From Rapidithrix thailandica (GTDB taxonomy: Bacteria > Bacteroidota > Bacteroidia > Cytophagales > Flammeovirgaceae), in NCBI RefSeq assembly GCF_039710355.1, contig NZ_JBDKWZ010000010.1:1-64000 (forward strand): DNA of 64,000 nt, read 5' to 3'. Positions 8,389 through 17,756 of the stretch are shown here, one piece after another. Position 1 is the first letter of the stretch. The number at the start of each line of letters is the position of its first letter. The notes under the pieces were generated by a model. That model saw only the letters and a program-made list of their open reading frames with translations, searched no databases and was not told where the DNA came from. The translations under genes were made by a program, and so were the position numbers.

Positions 8389-8833
8389 CGACTTAAGCCA
8401 GCCGTATTTAGGAGTTGTTCTTCAAAACGAGATTTGATGGAAAATTGTTATTGCAAGCGAATCAAAAATTCACTGTAGGTGAAAAGAGACGAATTGAAAA
8501 TTTCTAAATAGGATGAATCATATTTACAATCTCTTCTACTAAAGAAAGATATCAATAAATATTTATTTATGAGGTGGCCTGCTATAGAGAGTAAATTATG
8601 TTTGACGCGCTAAGTTACTTAGAAATTTTGTGAGTTATCCTATGTGAAGGTAAAAAAATCCTTTGTGAAAATGCACAGTGTCCGTCACGAATATTATTTC
8701 AATGGCAGTTTGGTTATGAGGGGGTGAGGCTTTGGAATAACTTGATAATTAAGTGGTTTCCGAAGAAGGGTTTCTTTCAGTAGAGGGCGGAAGTTTGTTT
8801 GTAAGAATGAATTTATTACTTTTCGGTTTATGC
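8389..8833. other. AT-rich intergenic stretch, no gene seen
   Basis: About 445 bases without a credible reading frame or RNA signature on either strand. It presumably holds the promoter of the small minus-strand gene at 8104-8388. No repeat or mobile-element end was recognised. Confidence 0.5.
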
Positions 8834-9055
8834 CTACTTGAGTTTTGATTTGGGATATTTTACTTCCAGCATGTATACATATTCAAAACTGGAACGCCTA
8901 AATTGGAAAAATTCTAATTTTACGGCTGAGTTTCTCCTTTGAGAAGTTTGGAAAGCCTTTTCAATAAGTAAAGTGGCATTTCGTTCGGCTTTATCATCAT
9001 TAAATTCTTCCTCCCAATAATAGTGAGGTGCCGTTAGTACAAATTTGTAAATCAT
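8834..9055 (-). CDS. short hypothetical protein
   Basis: A 73-residue frame (MIYKFVLTAPHYYWEEEF at the start, rich in charged residues, ending YPKSKLK). The amino-acid composition looks protein-like and it sits in a stretch with no competing frame, but there is no family match I can name and no strong ribosome-binding site. It could be a chance frame. Confidence 0.35.
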   Translation of the reverse strand: MIYKFVLTAPHYYWEEEFNDDKAERNATLLIEKAFQTSQRRNSAVKLEFFQFRRSSFEYVYMLEVKYPKSKLK

Positions 9056-9466
9056 AATAAACGTTGGTATTAAGTGTAAAAGATTTACTAAGGGAAAATA
9101 TACCTTTGATGATGTATGTAATTAACTCTCAATCAATGGGATTCATTGTGTTGTTTTTGTATGGAGAAGGAGGAGAAAGCTGCAAGGTTAGGCTCGTGTT
9201 TACTGCAAAAAAGTTCGATGTACATATGTTATACTTTTTGATTGTGGTAGTTGTTATGGTTTTTTTGAAGGGTCATCAAAAATTCCCCTAAAAAAGTTTA
9301 ACCTAAACCGAAAAAAATTACGTACACCCAATTGACGCACAAGAGTACTTTCAAGCCCAAATTCGACCAGCTTCAAATGAGAATTGTACCTAAACAGTTC
9401 CGATAACCAAGTAATTATACCATAAACTTAAATCACTTACAAGCTAATAAATTGACGTGAAATCTA
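9056..9466. other. intergenic stretch, no convincing gene
   Basis: About 410 bases. The only frame (TTG start at 9064, 75 residues) has unlikely composition and no start signal. I see no repeat or RNA signature here. Confidence 0.45.
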
Positions 9467-10363
9467 ATGAAGCAGCCTCAGAAAGAAGAACCTTCCAATT
9501 ATGAATTGCAGGAAGTGAAATTGTTTGAAGACTGGAAGAATGAAAAAAAGGTGCCCGTATTTTTACAAACCCTACAAAGGTCCATTGCCAAAGCCGGGCA
9601 GTTTATTAAAAAAATTCCGGGGGTAGAAGCCGCTCTGAACAAAACCAATCAAACTTTTTTGGAAGTATGGCAGGACCTGGCTAATTGGGAGTTTAATCAA
9701 ACGGAAATTTATTCTAAATTTATTCAAGCAGGCCATCAGCATATTGTATCTGCTCAAGATATTGCTACTCTCGATCTGGAAGAAATTGAAGAGGTATTAG
9801 GTGATGTTTGCAATAAGTACAAAACGCTTGCCTCTGTCAAGCAAAAGTCTTCTAATACCTTGTCAAGTATGCCTACAGACATCATTGCATTAGTAACTTT
9901 AAATCAACAAGCCATTGGTGAATACGCTACTCATTTTGGGTTTGATATCTCTTTACAACAGGAAAAACTGTTTGCCTTGAATATCCTGGAATATGCCTCC
10001 ACGATGGACGAAGCGGCCAAAGAACAAATCAAAAGTCGCTTAATAAAAAACGCTTTGGAAATGACAGGATCACAAAATAGAGAGGTAGATAAACCGACCT
10101 TTATCCAAATGCTCAAAAAGCTATCTACTTCCGTATCTATTCAATTGTTGAAAGCAAAAGTCGGCCAACTTATTCCCATACACGGAGCGGTGATTGGAAC
10201 CGGTTTTAATGCCTACTTTACTACCGAAGTGTGTGATATTGCCCATTGGCTATATAAACAGCGCTTTTTAGCTGAAAAATACGGAACGGAAGTGTTTGAA
10301 CTGAAAGGAAATAATGTAGAATTGTTGAATGAGGAAAATCAAGCTTCGGATTGGGAACAATAG
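9467..10363 (+). CDS. EcsC-family protein
   Basis: A 298-residue protein whose second half carries the EcsC family pattern: MPTDIIALVTLNQQAIGEYA, followed by FGFDISLQQEKLFALNIL and a glycine-rich helix VGQLIPIHGAVIGTGFNAYF near the end. EcsC-like proteins are peripheral or membrane-associated; the founding Bacillus protein is linked to an ABC transporter, but most family members have no assigned role. There is no signal peptide. The stop is only 7 bases from the stop of the convergent MBL-fold gene, with no terminator between them. Confidence 0.7.
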   Translation: MKQPQKEEPSNYELQEVKLFEDWKNEKKVPVFLQTLQRSIAKAGQFIKKIPGVEAALNKTNQTFLEVWQDLANWEFNQTEIYSKFIQAGHQHIVSAQDIATLDLEEIEEVLGDVCNKYKTLASVKQKSSNTLSSMPTDIIALVTLNQQAIGEYATHFGFDISLQQEKLFALNILEYASTMDEAAKEQIKSRLIKNALEMTGSQNREVDKPTFIQMLKKLSTSVSIQLLKAKVGQLIPIHGAVIGTGFNAYFTTEVCDIAHWLYKQRFLAEKYGTEVFELKGNNVELLNEENQASDWEQ

Positions 10364-10370
10364 AGAAGCT

Positions 10371-11204
10371 TTATATTTCTATTTCCATTTTCTCTTTTGC
10401 CAACAGGCAGTTTGGAAATAGTTTTTGGCATTGAACCTCTATTTTCTTTAAAAACTGATCGTCATGATCGGGGTCATGGTGAGTCATCACCAATTGTTTT
10501 ACGCCAGCCTGTCGTGCTACCTCAATCGCTTGCTCATAGCTACTGTGCCCCCATCCTGATTTTGTGCGTAGTTCTTCTTGTGTAAATTGTGCATCGTGAA
10601 TCAAGAGGTCGGCATTTCGGGCAAATTCCACAATATTTTGATCAATGGATGGGCCATGTTCGATGTCCGTACAAATGACCACGGATTTGTTGCCTTGATC
10701 TACCCGGTAGGAATAAGCTCCGCCGGGATGTTGATGTGGAATAGCTTTGAGGTGCGCTTTACCTAAAATGGCAGAGCCGGATTGGAAAAAAGTAAAGTGA
10801 AAATTGGCACCCATCTCGTTCAGTTTTACAGGAAAAAAGGCCTCTTGCATTTGATTCTCAAAGATCTCTTTCAAATTCGTAGTGGCGCGTTTTTCTCCCA
10901 TAGCCAATAGCGTTATGGACTGTTGAGGGATATAAGCCGGAGCAAAAAAGGGAAAGCCCTGTATATGGTCCCAATGAAAGTGGCTGAAAGTTAAAAAAAT
11001 ATCTTTCGGCAAAGCTCCGGGAGCATTGACTAGGTCTTTTCCCAAGTCCCGGATGCCGGTACCCGCATCAAAAATACCAATTGCATCAGAGTCGGGAGAA
11101 GAGAGTAGGATACAAGTGGTGTTTCCCCCATATGTCTGAAATTCCGGATTGCATACGGGAATGGATCCGCGGGTGCCATAAAATTTTACCTTGATACTCA
11201 TCAA
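10371..11204 (-). CDS. MBL-fold metallohydrolase (PhnP/cyclic phosphodiesterase-like)
   Basis: A 277-residue metallo-beta-lactamase-fold enzyme. The metal-binding motif HFHWDH lies at 75-80, with further ligands in CTDIEHG, LLIHDAQF and MTHHDPDHDD. The N-terminus FYGTRGSIPV with GGNTTC is typical of a subgroup that includes phosphoribosyl cyclic phosphodiesterases and bacterial proteins often fused to receiver or cyclic-nucleotide domains. The substrate is not certain. The start can be either of two adjacent Met codons. It may be co-transcribed with the eIF-2B-like gene upstream on the same strand, 53 bases away. Confidence 0.82.
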   Translation of the reverse strand: MMSIKVKFYGTRGSIPVCNPEFQTYGGNTTCILLSSPDSDAIGIFDAGTGIRDLGKDLVNAPGALPKDIFLTFSHFHWDHIQGFPFFAPAYIPQQSITLLAMGEKRATTNLKEIFENQMQEAFFPVKLNEMGANFHFTFFQSGSAILGKAHLKAIPHQHPGGAYSYRVDQGNKSVVICTDIEHGPSIDQNIVEFARNADLLIHDAQFTQEELRTKSGWGHSSYEQAIEVARQAGVKQLVMTHHDPDHDDQFLKKIEVQCQKLFPNCLLAKEKMEIEI

Positions 11205-11257
11205 TATGTATTCAACCTATTTTTTATTCATATAAATTTATCAAAAATTCACGCATT

Positions 11258-12064
11258 TCATAACAATGCCTCTTCAGTGATGCATTTTTGTATCAAGTGA
11301 AGTGGGGTTTTTTCGAAATAATAATTGCTTACTTCAATCAAAGAAGGGGCTCCGGGCCACAATTCGTCTGCTGGTTTGCGAGCTTCCTTAAGCTCCGGAG
11401 AAACTTTTTGCCGGGCAAGTTTCCGGCTGTCCGCCAAAAGAAACAGAGGGCGTTGTAGCTCCTTACAAGCCAAGCCGATGCCATATGTACCGATTTTATT
11501 AATAAACGCATCCTGAAAGATTGCATCCGCTCCCACTATGGCCATATCCCATGGTGGAAATTCCCGTGTGATGGCGGTATCGGCAACCATCGTCACTTTG
11601 ATGCCGGAGTTGGCCAAATAAAGGGCTTGTTGCCTCCCTTCATGCGCAGGGCGGGATTCCGTTTGTATGATTTTGAAATTTTGCCCCTGGGCTTTGGCAA
11701 GTTGACAAATCGCTTGGATAGCACCACTGTTGGAATGTAATAAGAGAGTTTTGCGATCCAGGTTGAGATAGTTTAAGGCATTACTGGCTACTTGCTCGTT
11801 GATTGCAGACCATTGTTTTTGGTAAGCCATGATAAAGGCTGGGATATCTGTTTGGCTTGGGGCTTTCCGGAATGCTTCAATGAAATGTTCCAATACTTTG
11901 AACAAAGGGAAGACTTGTTGAACTTCGAGCAGGCCTTTGTATAAGGTATTGCGATCCACTCCGTCTTTCATGTATTGTTGAAGCTGACAGATCAGGTTTT
12001 TCAAATGGATGGAAGAGCCTGAAGTCGGGTCTTTTTTGATTTTCGCAAAAAGAGTTTTCATCAT
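11258..12064 (-). CDS. initiation factor 2B / ribose-1,5-bisphosphate isomerase-like protein
   Basis: The 268-residue form starting at the MM pair covers the whole family domain; the frame to 12271 adds a low-complexity hydrophobic leader that is unlikely to be coding. Family blocks are visible: LLLHSNSGAIQAI, TESRPAHEGRQQALYLANSGI, VGADAIFQDAFINKIGTYGIGLACK and LADSRKL. The family includes eIF-2B subunits, methylthioribose-1-phosphate isomerase and archaeal ribose-1,5-bisphosphate isomerase, all binding phosphorylated pentoses. In bacteria such orphan members are of uncertain function; no methionine salvage genes are adjacent. A TATATTTG -7 promoter box is present on the minus strand (12269-12276). 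Confidence 0.75.
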   Translation of the reverse strand: MMKTLFAKIKKDPTSGSSIHLKNLICQLQQYMKDGVDRNTLYKGLLEVQQVFPLFKVLEHFIEAFRKAPSQTDIPAFIMAYQKQWSAINEQVASNALNYLNLDRKTLLLHSNSGAIQAICQLAKAQGQNFKIIQTESRPAHEGRQQALYLANSGIKVTMVADTAITREFPPWDMAIVGADAIFQDAFINKIGTYGIGLACKELQRPLFLLADSRKLARQKVSPELKEARKPADELWPGAPSLIEVSNYYFEKTPLHLIQKCITEEALL

Positions 12065-12320
12065 CAAAACGGAATAAAGGGTGAGCCGTAGGTAAGGATA
12101 AAGGTACAAGATTAAGCAGAAGAAGGTTGGCAAATAGAAAAATGATTGTTTGGAGCTTTGTTCCGGGGAATTGCAAGCATCCCATCGTTTTCTGTACTCT
12201 TTGTAGGTATGAGGAAGAACAAAATAAATGAAATTGACGCTTTTCAAGAATTTTGAGCATATAAAATCCAAATATAATTATAAATTAGTACCTGATAATC
12301 TGCTGATTTAAGGAATACAT

Positions 12321-12878
12321 ATGTCAATCAAAACAAAAGTATATTTAATAGTAGGAGTAGGGATTTTGATCTTTTTTTCTATACTAGGTTACAAAGCAGC
12401 CACCACCCGCTCACATAGCCCCAAAGATACCGTTCGTTATGTGCTGGATGATGTTTTATTGGAGATGGTATATTGTAGGCCTTATAAGAAAGATCGCTTG
12501 ATTTTTGGAGAAAAGGGTTCTGGAGCATTGGAGTATTATGGGGAATACTGGCGTACCGGAGCGAATGAAGCGACTACATTTGAAGTAAACCAAGAGATTT
12601 ATTTTGGCGACAAGCCATTGAATGCGGGCCGTTATTCTTTTTATACCATTCCAAATGAACAAGAATGGGAGATTGTACTGAACAGGGAAGCTGACCGTTG
12701 GGGGCTGTGGGAACCTGACTACTCGTTGGATGCCGTGAAAATTAAAGCCCCTGTAGTGCGCCAGCCGGAAGTGTTGGAGCAGTTTACCATTTCGATGGAA
12801 GAAACGGAGAACGGAATCCTCATTCACCTGAAATGGGATGATCTGGATATTGCCTTTCCCGTACGAAAACGTTCCTGA
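12321..12878 (+). CDS. membrane-anchored DUF2911 protein
   Basis: A 185-residue protein with an N-terminal hydrophobic anchor (residues 7-25) and a DUF2911 domain. The domain is recognised by LEMVYCRPYKKDR, the segment YYGEYWRTGANEAT, NAGRYSFYTIP and WEIVLNREADRWG. The domain is common in Bacteroidota and predicted to face the periplasm; no activity is established. The gene ends 5 bases before the stop of the convergent LOG-like gene. Confidence 0.85.
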   Translation: MSIKTKVYLIVGVGILIFFSILGYKAATTRSHSPKDTVRYVLDDVLLEMVYCRPYKKDRLIFGEKGSGALEYYGEYWRTGANEATTFEVNQEIYFGDKPLNAGRYSFYTIPNEQEWEIVLNREADRWGLWEPDYSLDAVKIKAPVVRQPEVLEQFTISMEETENGILIHLKWDDLDIAFPVRKRS

Positions 12879-12883
12879 TAAAC

Positions 12884-13399
12884 TTAGCCGAAATTGTCAC
12901 TGATTTGGGTGAGCTCCTGTTGTAAATCTTCTAAGGAATAACAAGGTAAAATCAAATCGATTCGGCGTTGGTCAAGTCGGGTGCCGGCAAGTTCATCCGC
13001 CCAGCCGGATTTTCCGGTGAGGGCCAAAATAGGTTTGTGGTACAACCAGGCAAAAGTGATTTCCGATAAAGTGCCGGCTCCACCCCCCACTGCCACAACC
13101 ACATCGGCAGCTAAGGTGGTTAGTGCGTTGCGGGTATGTCCCATTCCGGTTGGGATCACTATATGACAATACGGGTTGGCTTGACTGAGGTCGCTTCCGG
13201 GTAAAATTCCTACTACCGTTCCCCCGTTATCATGAGCTCCTTTGCTCACCGCTTCCATGATGCCACCCCGCCCTCCTGTAATCACGGTAAAACTTAATTC
13301 TGCTAAAATTTGACCGATCTTTTCACCCATTTGATAAGTGGCCTCATCGGTTTCGGAATCGCCAATTACAGTTGCTTGCGGAAGTCGAAGTGGTTTCAT
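12884..13399 (-). CDS. TIGR00725/LOG-like Rossmann-fold protein
   Basis: A 171-residue protein related to the lysine-decarboxylase-like/LOG nucleotide-binding fold. Visible motifs are GDSETD near the start, the phosphate-binding TGGRGGIMEAVSKGA, HTRNALTTLAADVVVAVGGG and AGTLSEITFAW. TIGR00725 members lack the canonical catalytic PGGxGTxxE exactly (GGGAGTLSE here), so cytokinin-riboside phosphohydrolase activity is doubtful. I use the second Met (13399) because it leaves a 4-base gap after the kinase stop; the Met at 13435 would overlap it by 32 bases. It is probably co-transcribed with the histidine kinase upstream. Confidence 0.78.
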   Translation of the reverse strand: MKPLRLPQATVIGDSETDEATYQMGEKIGQILAELSFTVITGGRGGIMEAVSKGAHDNGGTVVGILPGSDLSQANPYCHIVIPTGMGHTRNALTTLAADVVVAVGGGAGTLSEITFAWLYHKPILALTGKSGWADELAGTRLDQRRIDLILPCYSLEDLQQELTQISDNFG

Positions 13400-13403
13400 A
13401 ATT

Positions 13404-14705
13404 TCAGGTTTGTATTTTGGGTAATGTAATTTCAAATTTCGTCCCTGTTTCCGGTGTACTCTGTACCGAAATACTGCCTTTATGGCTTTTAATAATCTCC
13501 AAACAAATCGAAAGCCCTAAACCCGATCCTTTTTCAGTGGCTTTGGTCGTGAAAAAAGGATCGAAGATTTGTTCCTTTACTTCTTTAGTCATTCCTTTTC
13601 CGGAATCTTCAATACCGATGGTAATGCTGTTTTCTTGCTCTGTTGTGTGAATGCTAATGCTTTTTTCTACTAAGTCGTGCTGGTCTTCCAGGGCATGGAT
13701 GGCATTGGTGAGTAAGTTCATAAACACTTGGTTCAATTTGCCCGGCATACACTCTATCGATGGTAAGTTTCCGTAGTATTTGTTTATTTTAATGGCATTT
13801 TTGGTCCAGTGTTTCAGAAGCAAAAGGGTAGAGTCCAAGCCTTCTTCCGGGTTGGAAAATTGCCATTTATGCTCGGGGATTCCTTTGTACTTTCTCAGTC
13901 CGATCGCGATCTCTTTTATCCGTTTTGCACCTTCTTCTATCCCTGCCAATAATGAATCAATTTCGTCAAAAAGAAATTCAGAGTCAACTGCCATTTCCTC
14001 TTTTACTTTGGCCAGGTAATTTTTGGGAATATGTTGATAGAGTAAATAGTAGTATTTTTTTAATAAGGTAAGGTCCGATCGCAATGGCACTACCCCGCTC
14101 GAAAGGAAATTGACCGGATTGTTGAGTTCATGAGTGATACCGGAAGTCATCCGGCCTACAATGGCCAGCTTTTCGGCTTGGACCAATTGCTGGAGTGTGT
14201 TTTGAGAGGTATGCCGTAGGCTTTCATTGCTAAAGGCCATATGAATATATCCTGATAAACTGAGGAGAAGTTGGGTCAATGAGTTTGTGATTTCCTGTTG
14301 GCTAAAAGCAATAAATACTTGTTGATTGTTGAATGCGAGGAGAAATAGCGATTGTAAAGGAATAGAACTCTGTATAAAGAAGGGAGGGGGGCTGAAGAAT
14401 TGGGAGGGTTGTCGAATGATTTTATAAGTATTGGGTACATTCATAAAATCTAAGTTATTGAAAGAAAGTAGGGATAAGGAAAACGGAGGAGGCTCTTCTT
14501 CTTTATAGATAAAGTGCTTTACGTTTAAAGTTGCTTCTTTGAATTGCCCTATACCTAAGGCGCAAACCCCAGAAGGTTGTAGGGCGGCTTGTAGTATCCG
14601 AAGAATTTCTTTGACCGAACTCTTGCCTGAATGAATACTTTTTCCAACTTCCAGGTGTACTTGAAGAGGGTTCGAGTCTAAATGGTTACTTGAAGTTCTT
14701 AGCAT
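13404..14705 (-). CDS. cytosolic NtrB-like histidine kinase
   Basis: A 433-residue soluble kinase with no membrane segment. Residues 1-165 look like a diverged GAF-type sensory domain. The phospho-acceptor is H192 in SGITHELNNPVNFLSSG, the pattern of AtoS/NtrB-type kinases. The ATP-binding domain shows the N-box MNLLTNAIHALED, G1 IEDSGKGM, FDPFFTTK and G2 GSGLGLSI. It precedes the LOG-like gene on the same strand. The NtrC-like protein at 6815 is one possible partner in this window; the divergent receiver protein at 15131 is another. Neither is proven. Confidence 0.88.
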   Translation of the reverse strand: MLRTSSNHLDSNPLQVHLEVGKSIHSGKSSVKEILRILQAALQPSGVCALGIGQFKEATLNVKHFIYKEEEPPPFSLSLLSFNNLDFMNVPNTYKIIRQPSQFFSPPPFFIQSSIPLQSLFLLAFNNQQVFIAFSQQEITNSLTQLLLSLSGYIHMAFSNESLRHTSQNTLQQLVQAEKLAIVGRMTSGITHELNNPVNFLSSGVVPLRSDLTLLKKYYYLLYQHIPKNYLAKVKEEMAVDSEFLFDEIDSLLAGIEEGAKRIKEIAIGLRKYKGIPEHKWQFSNPEEGLDSTLLLLKHWTKNAIKINKYYGNLPSIECMPGKLNQVFMNLLTNAIHALEDQHDLVEKSISIHTTEQENSITIGIEDSGKGMTKEVKEQIFDPFFTTKATEKGSGLGLSICLEIIKSHKGSISVQSTPETGTKFEITLPKIQT

Positions 14706-15130
14706 TTAACTTGTCGTCTAATAGATTGTTGATTGTTTGTTTTATTAAATTATTTGTTGATTGTAAGACTGAATGATGGTTGCCTGTTTCAGGCTTGTGT
14801 TGAGTAAGTATGTTGATTGCAATGATAGTAGGGGAGAGGTATTGAAAGTAAGAAATTAATAATACCTTTTATTAGGTATTTAAATATATATAGATTTTTT
14901 TAGAAAATTTAAGGAATAAGTAGATAAAGAATTTATAAATAGTGGATTTTTTATCAAAAAAGACTAAAAAATAGTGATAAATACCTAAAAATAATAGTGA
15001 AATCTATTTATTTAAAAACTGCTGAAATAACCAGAAAAAAAGAGGGTTATTATAGTGATAACAAAGAGAATAATAGTAAACAAGTAGATATAAATTCCCT
15101 GATTTATTTAGTAATTAACCCTCACGTTTT
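14706..15130. promoter_or_regulatory. very AT-rich divergent intergenic region
   Basis: About 425 bases between the divergent kinase and receiver genes, with no gene. It contains a palindrome aatacc-ttttatta-ggtatt near 14861-14880 and related aatacct and aatagtgataa motifs further on (around 14940-15070). Both promoters must lie here. I cannot identify them with confidence because of the low complexity. Confidence 0.4.
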
Positions 15131-15547
15131 ATGAGTAAAGCACTTGACTTAGTGATGTTAGTGGACGATAATGATACTGATAATTTCATAAATAAACGTA
15201 TCATTGAACTGACCGGCTTCGCGTCCAATATAATCATAAAAAATTCAGGAAAGTGTGCATTGGAGTATTTGCAAGAACATAAAGATCAACCGGAAAAATT
15301 ACCTTCCATAATCTTTTTGGATATCAATATGCCAGTGGTGGATGGATTTGTATTTTTATACGAATTTGATAAGTTTTCTGAAACAACCAAGAAAAATTGC
15401 CGGGTGGTAATTCTATCCAGTTCGGATAATAAACGGGACATAGATAAGATCGTGGATAATGACTATGTATTGAAGTTTGTCACAAAACCACTGACGGAGG
15501 AGGCCCTCAATGGAATCAGGGAGATTATACAACATGTTGCCGTATAA
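15131..15547 (+). CDS. single-domain response regulator
   Basis: A 138-residue receiver-only protein: D12-D13 acidic pair, phospho-acceptor D64 in IIFLDINMPVVDG, ILSSSD, and conserved Lys in FVTKPL. It resembles the receiver at 2425 and the Rcp1/CheY-like group. It is divergent from an NtrB-like kinase gene, with which it may work. It is followed by a strong terminator. Confidence 0.85.
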   Translation: MSKALDLVMLVDDNDTDNFINKRIIELTGFASNIIIKNSGKCALEYLQEHKDQPEKLPSIIFLDINMPVVDGFVFLYEFDKFSETTKKNCRVVILSSSDNKRDIDKIVDNDYVLKFVTKPLTEEALNGIREIIQHVAV

Positions 15548-15555
15548 CCCCCCTC

Positions 15556-15594
15556 AAAACAGGAATCATAGAAGACTATGATTCCTGTTTTTTA
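15556..15594. terminator. bidirectional terminator overlapping the end of hflX
   Basis: aaaacaggaatcatag (15556-15571) pairs perfectly with ctatgattcctgtttt (15576-15591), followed by a T run. The right arm is also the last codons and the stop of hflX on the other strand. Confidence 0.85.
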
Positions 15595-16805
15595 TCTTCC
15601 GTAAACCACAATTGGTTGTAGTCATATTTCTCGTGGTTGGGAAAGATCTCGTAGAATTTTTTAGATACCTCTTCAAAGAGGACTTTTCTTAACTCTTCAA
15701 TGTTTTCCTTTTGGATTGCTGAGATAAAAATAGCCTTTTCATCCTTGCCCATATACAATTGCTTCCACTCGGCAATCGTACTGGGGGGATTATCTTCTTC
15801 AAACGGAGGGTATTCTTTATTGGTAAATTGATCGATTTTGTTGAACACGAGAATGTTGGTTTTATCCTGTGCCCCGATTTCAGCCAACGTCTTATTGACC
15901 ACATCAATCTGTTCCTCAAAAGAGTCATGTGAGATATCCACTACATGTAAAAGAATGTCTGCCTCTACAATTTCGTCCAACGTAGATTTAAAACTTTCAA
16001 TCAGCGTAGTGGGGAGTTTACGAATAAAACCCACCGTATCAGTCAGTAGAAAGGGTATATTATACAATACCATTTTCCTTACGGTAGAATCTACCGTAGC
16101 GAACAGTTTGTTTTCCGCAAATACATCGGCTTTTCCGATCACCTGCATCAAGGTAGATTTGCCCACGTTGGTATAACCCACCAAGGCAACACGTACCATC
16201 CGGTCTCTGGACTTTCGCCTTACATGGCTTTGTTTGTCCAATTTTTCCAGCTTCTTTTTCAACAAGCTGATTTTATCCCGGATAATCCTTTTATCCGTTT
16301 CCAGTTCGGTTTCCCCAGGGCCTTTCATCCCGATACCTCCTCGCTGTCTGGAGTGGTGTGTCCATAAGTTGGTCAGGCGGGGAAGCATGTATTGATACTG
16401 GGCGAGCTCCACTTGCGTTTTGGCTTGAGCGGTTTTGGCCCGCTTCATAAAGATTTGCAAAATCAACAAGCTCCGGTCGATGACCAAACAGTCTTTTAAT
16501 TCACGATCCAGGTTTTTGACATGCGAAGTGGATAGATCATCATCAAAAATGATCATATCTACCTCATATTGTTTTACATAATTGCTAACCTCTTCCAGCT
16601 TTCCTTTTCCCACAAAAGTCCTTGGGTCAATTTTATCAAGCTTTTGTGTGAAGGATTTCAGGGTTTTAATCCCCATGGTTTCTGCCAGAAAAGCCAATTC
16701 ATCCAGGTATTCCTGGGTTTGCTCAGCGGTTTGTTGATGGTTGGATACGGCCACTAAAACCGCGGTAGGTTGTTTCTCTTCTGTATAATAAAGTTCTTTT
16801 TTCAA
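15576..16805 (-). CDS. hflX: ribosome-associated GTPase HflX
   Basis: A 409-residue GTPase that in other bacteria splits or rescues stalled ribosomes under stress. The N-terminal HflX domain shows TFVGKGKLEEV and IFDDDLS. It is followed by the family-specific RQRGGIGMKGPGETELETD, then the G domain with G1 GYTNVGKST, G3 DTVGFIRKLPTTLIESF and G4 FNKID. The length is normal for Bacteroidota HflX. The last codons form half of a terminator hairpin shared with the convergent receiver gene. Confidence 0.96.
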   Translation of the reverse strand: MKKELYYTEEKQPTAVLVAVSNHQQTAEQTQEYLDELAFLAETMGIKTLKSFTQKLDKIDPRTFVGKGKLEEVSNYVKQYEVDMIIFDDDLSTSHVKNLDRELKDCLVIDRSLLILQIFMKRAKTAQAKTQVELAQYQYMLPRLTNLWTHHSRQRGGIGMKGPGETELETDKRIIRDKISLLKKKLEKLDKQSHVRRKSRDRMVRVALVGYTNVGKSTLMQVIGKADVFAENKLFATVDSTVRKMVLYNIPFLLTDTVGFIRKLPTTLIESFKSTLDEIVEADILLHVVDISHDSFEEQIDVVNKTLAEIGAQDKTNILVFNKIDQFTNKEYPPFEEDNPPSTIAEWKQLYMGKDEKAIFISAIQKENIEELRKVLFEEVSKKFYEIFPNHEKYDYNQLWFTEDKKQES

Positions 16806-17075
16806 CGATTCCTCTCCTTTTGATGTACATTAATTTTCCATACCGGAGCATGTCCGGTTTCGTAGGCTTTGCTGAGGTGTTATATTATCTGTTACATAGG
16901 ATTTGATGTTATTTTACAAAAATACATATAATTCTTTGCTTAGAGGTAAGGTATAGAGAGAAAAGCCCCCTTAAGAATGAAGTACTTAAGCTATGCTTTC
17001 TGAAATAGTTGGCATCATGAATGCTTACTTTATCCTTTCCTGTACAAGAACTTTGGCCTGTATGGTGTGCTACAT

Positions 17076-17756
17076 TTAGTACAGCGAACTTAAAACCTCC
17101 AAAGATTTAACTTGTCCGAAATTTTCCAAATGTAGTTGGTAAAATTTAATCAACGTATTTAACAAGCTGTGGCGTTGGTGCCGGTTAAGGGGAATATATT
17201 CTTGATAAGTGCTGTCAATTACCTGTTTTAGTTTCTCTGTGTTGACAGGGTCTTCCGGATAAAAATGCAAGAGCTGGTTGGCTAACTCCTGGTGCGTGTT
17301 GAAACCAAAGCCCAAATAGTCCGGCAATTGACACATAAACTGGATATGAAAATTTTCGAAATGCTCAGTTAATTGATCCAATGTAATAAAACTTTGCCAT
17401 AAGAAATGAAATAATTGCGGGTTTTCTTCCTCTTCTTTGATGGCTTTGCTCAGTATTTCAGTAATAAAAATAGCAATGGTGGTTTTAAAGGGATGTAAGG
17501 AAATCGTTTGGAAGGGGTGAAGCAATTTGGCCTCCGAAATGCGATGAATGTTGGAGGACTCTTTATGGTAAATCACCGTATCTAACAATGATAACGGTTG
17601 ATACATGGCTATATGGTTGGTTTTGGCTTTTTTGCTACGGACTCCATTGACAATAAAAGACTTCAAGCCAAAACGCTCGGTATATATTTTGACAATGATT
17701 GAGCTTTCCCGGTAACGGATAAAAGTGAAGACGATACTACGTGTTTTATAAATCAT
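17076..17756 (-). CDS. recO: DNA repair protein RecO
   Basis: A 226-residue RecO, which loads RecA onto SSB-coated DNA together with RecR in the RecFOR recombination pathway. The N-terminal OB-fold is recognised by the start (MIYKTRSIVFTFIRYRESS), YTERFGLKSFIVNGVRSKK and YQPLSLLDTVIYHK. The all-helical C-terminal half contains LPDYLGFGF. The zinc-binding cysteines of some RecO proteins are absent, as often in Bacteroidota. It stands alone. A frame upstream overlapping its start by four bases is not convincing. Confidence 0.92.
   Translation of the reverse strand: MIYKTRSIVFTFIRYRESSIIVKIYTERFGLKSFIVNGVRSKKAKTNHIAMYQPLSLLDTVIYHKESSNIHRISEAKLLHPFQTISLHPFKTTIAIFITEILSKAIKEEEENPQLFHFLWQSFITLDQLTEHFENFHIQFMCQLPDYLGFGFNTHQELANQLLHFYPEDPVNTEKLKQVIDSTYQEYIPLNRHQRHSLLNTLIKFYQLHLENFGQVKSLEVLSSLY

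Noticed and set aside
9064..9291. 75-residue frame with TTG start
   Set aside because: No start signal, unlikely composition and no neighbour to support it.
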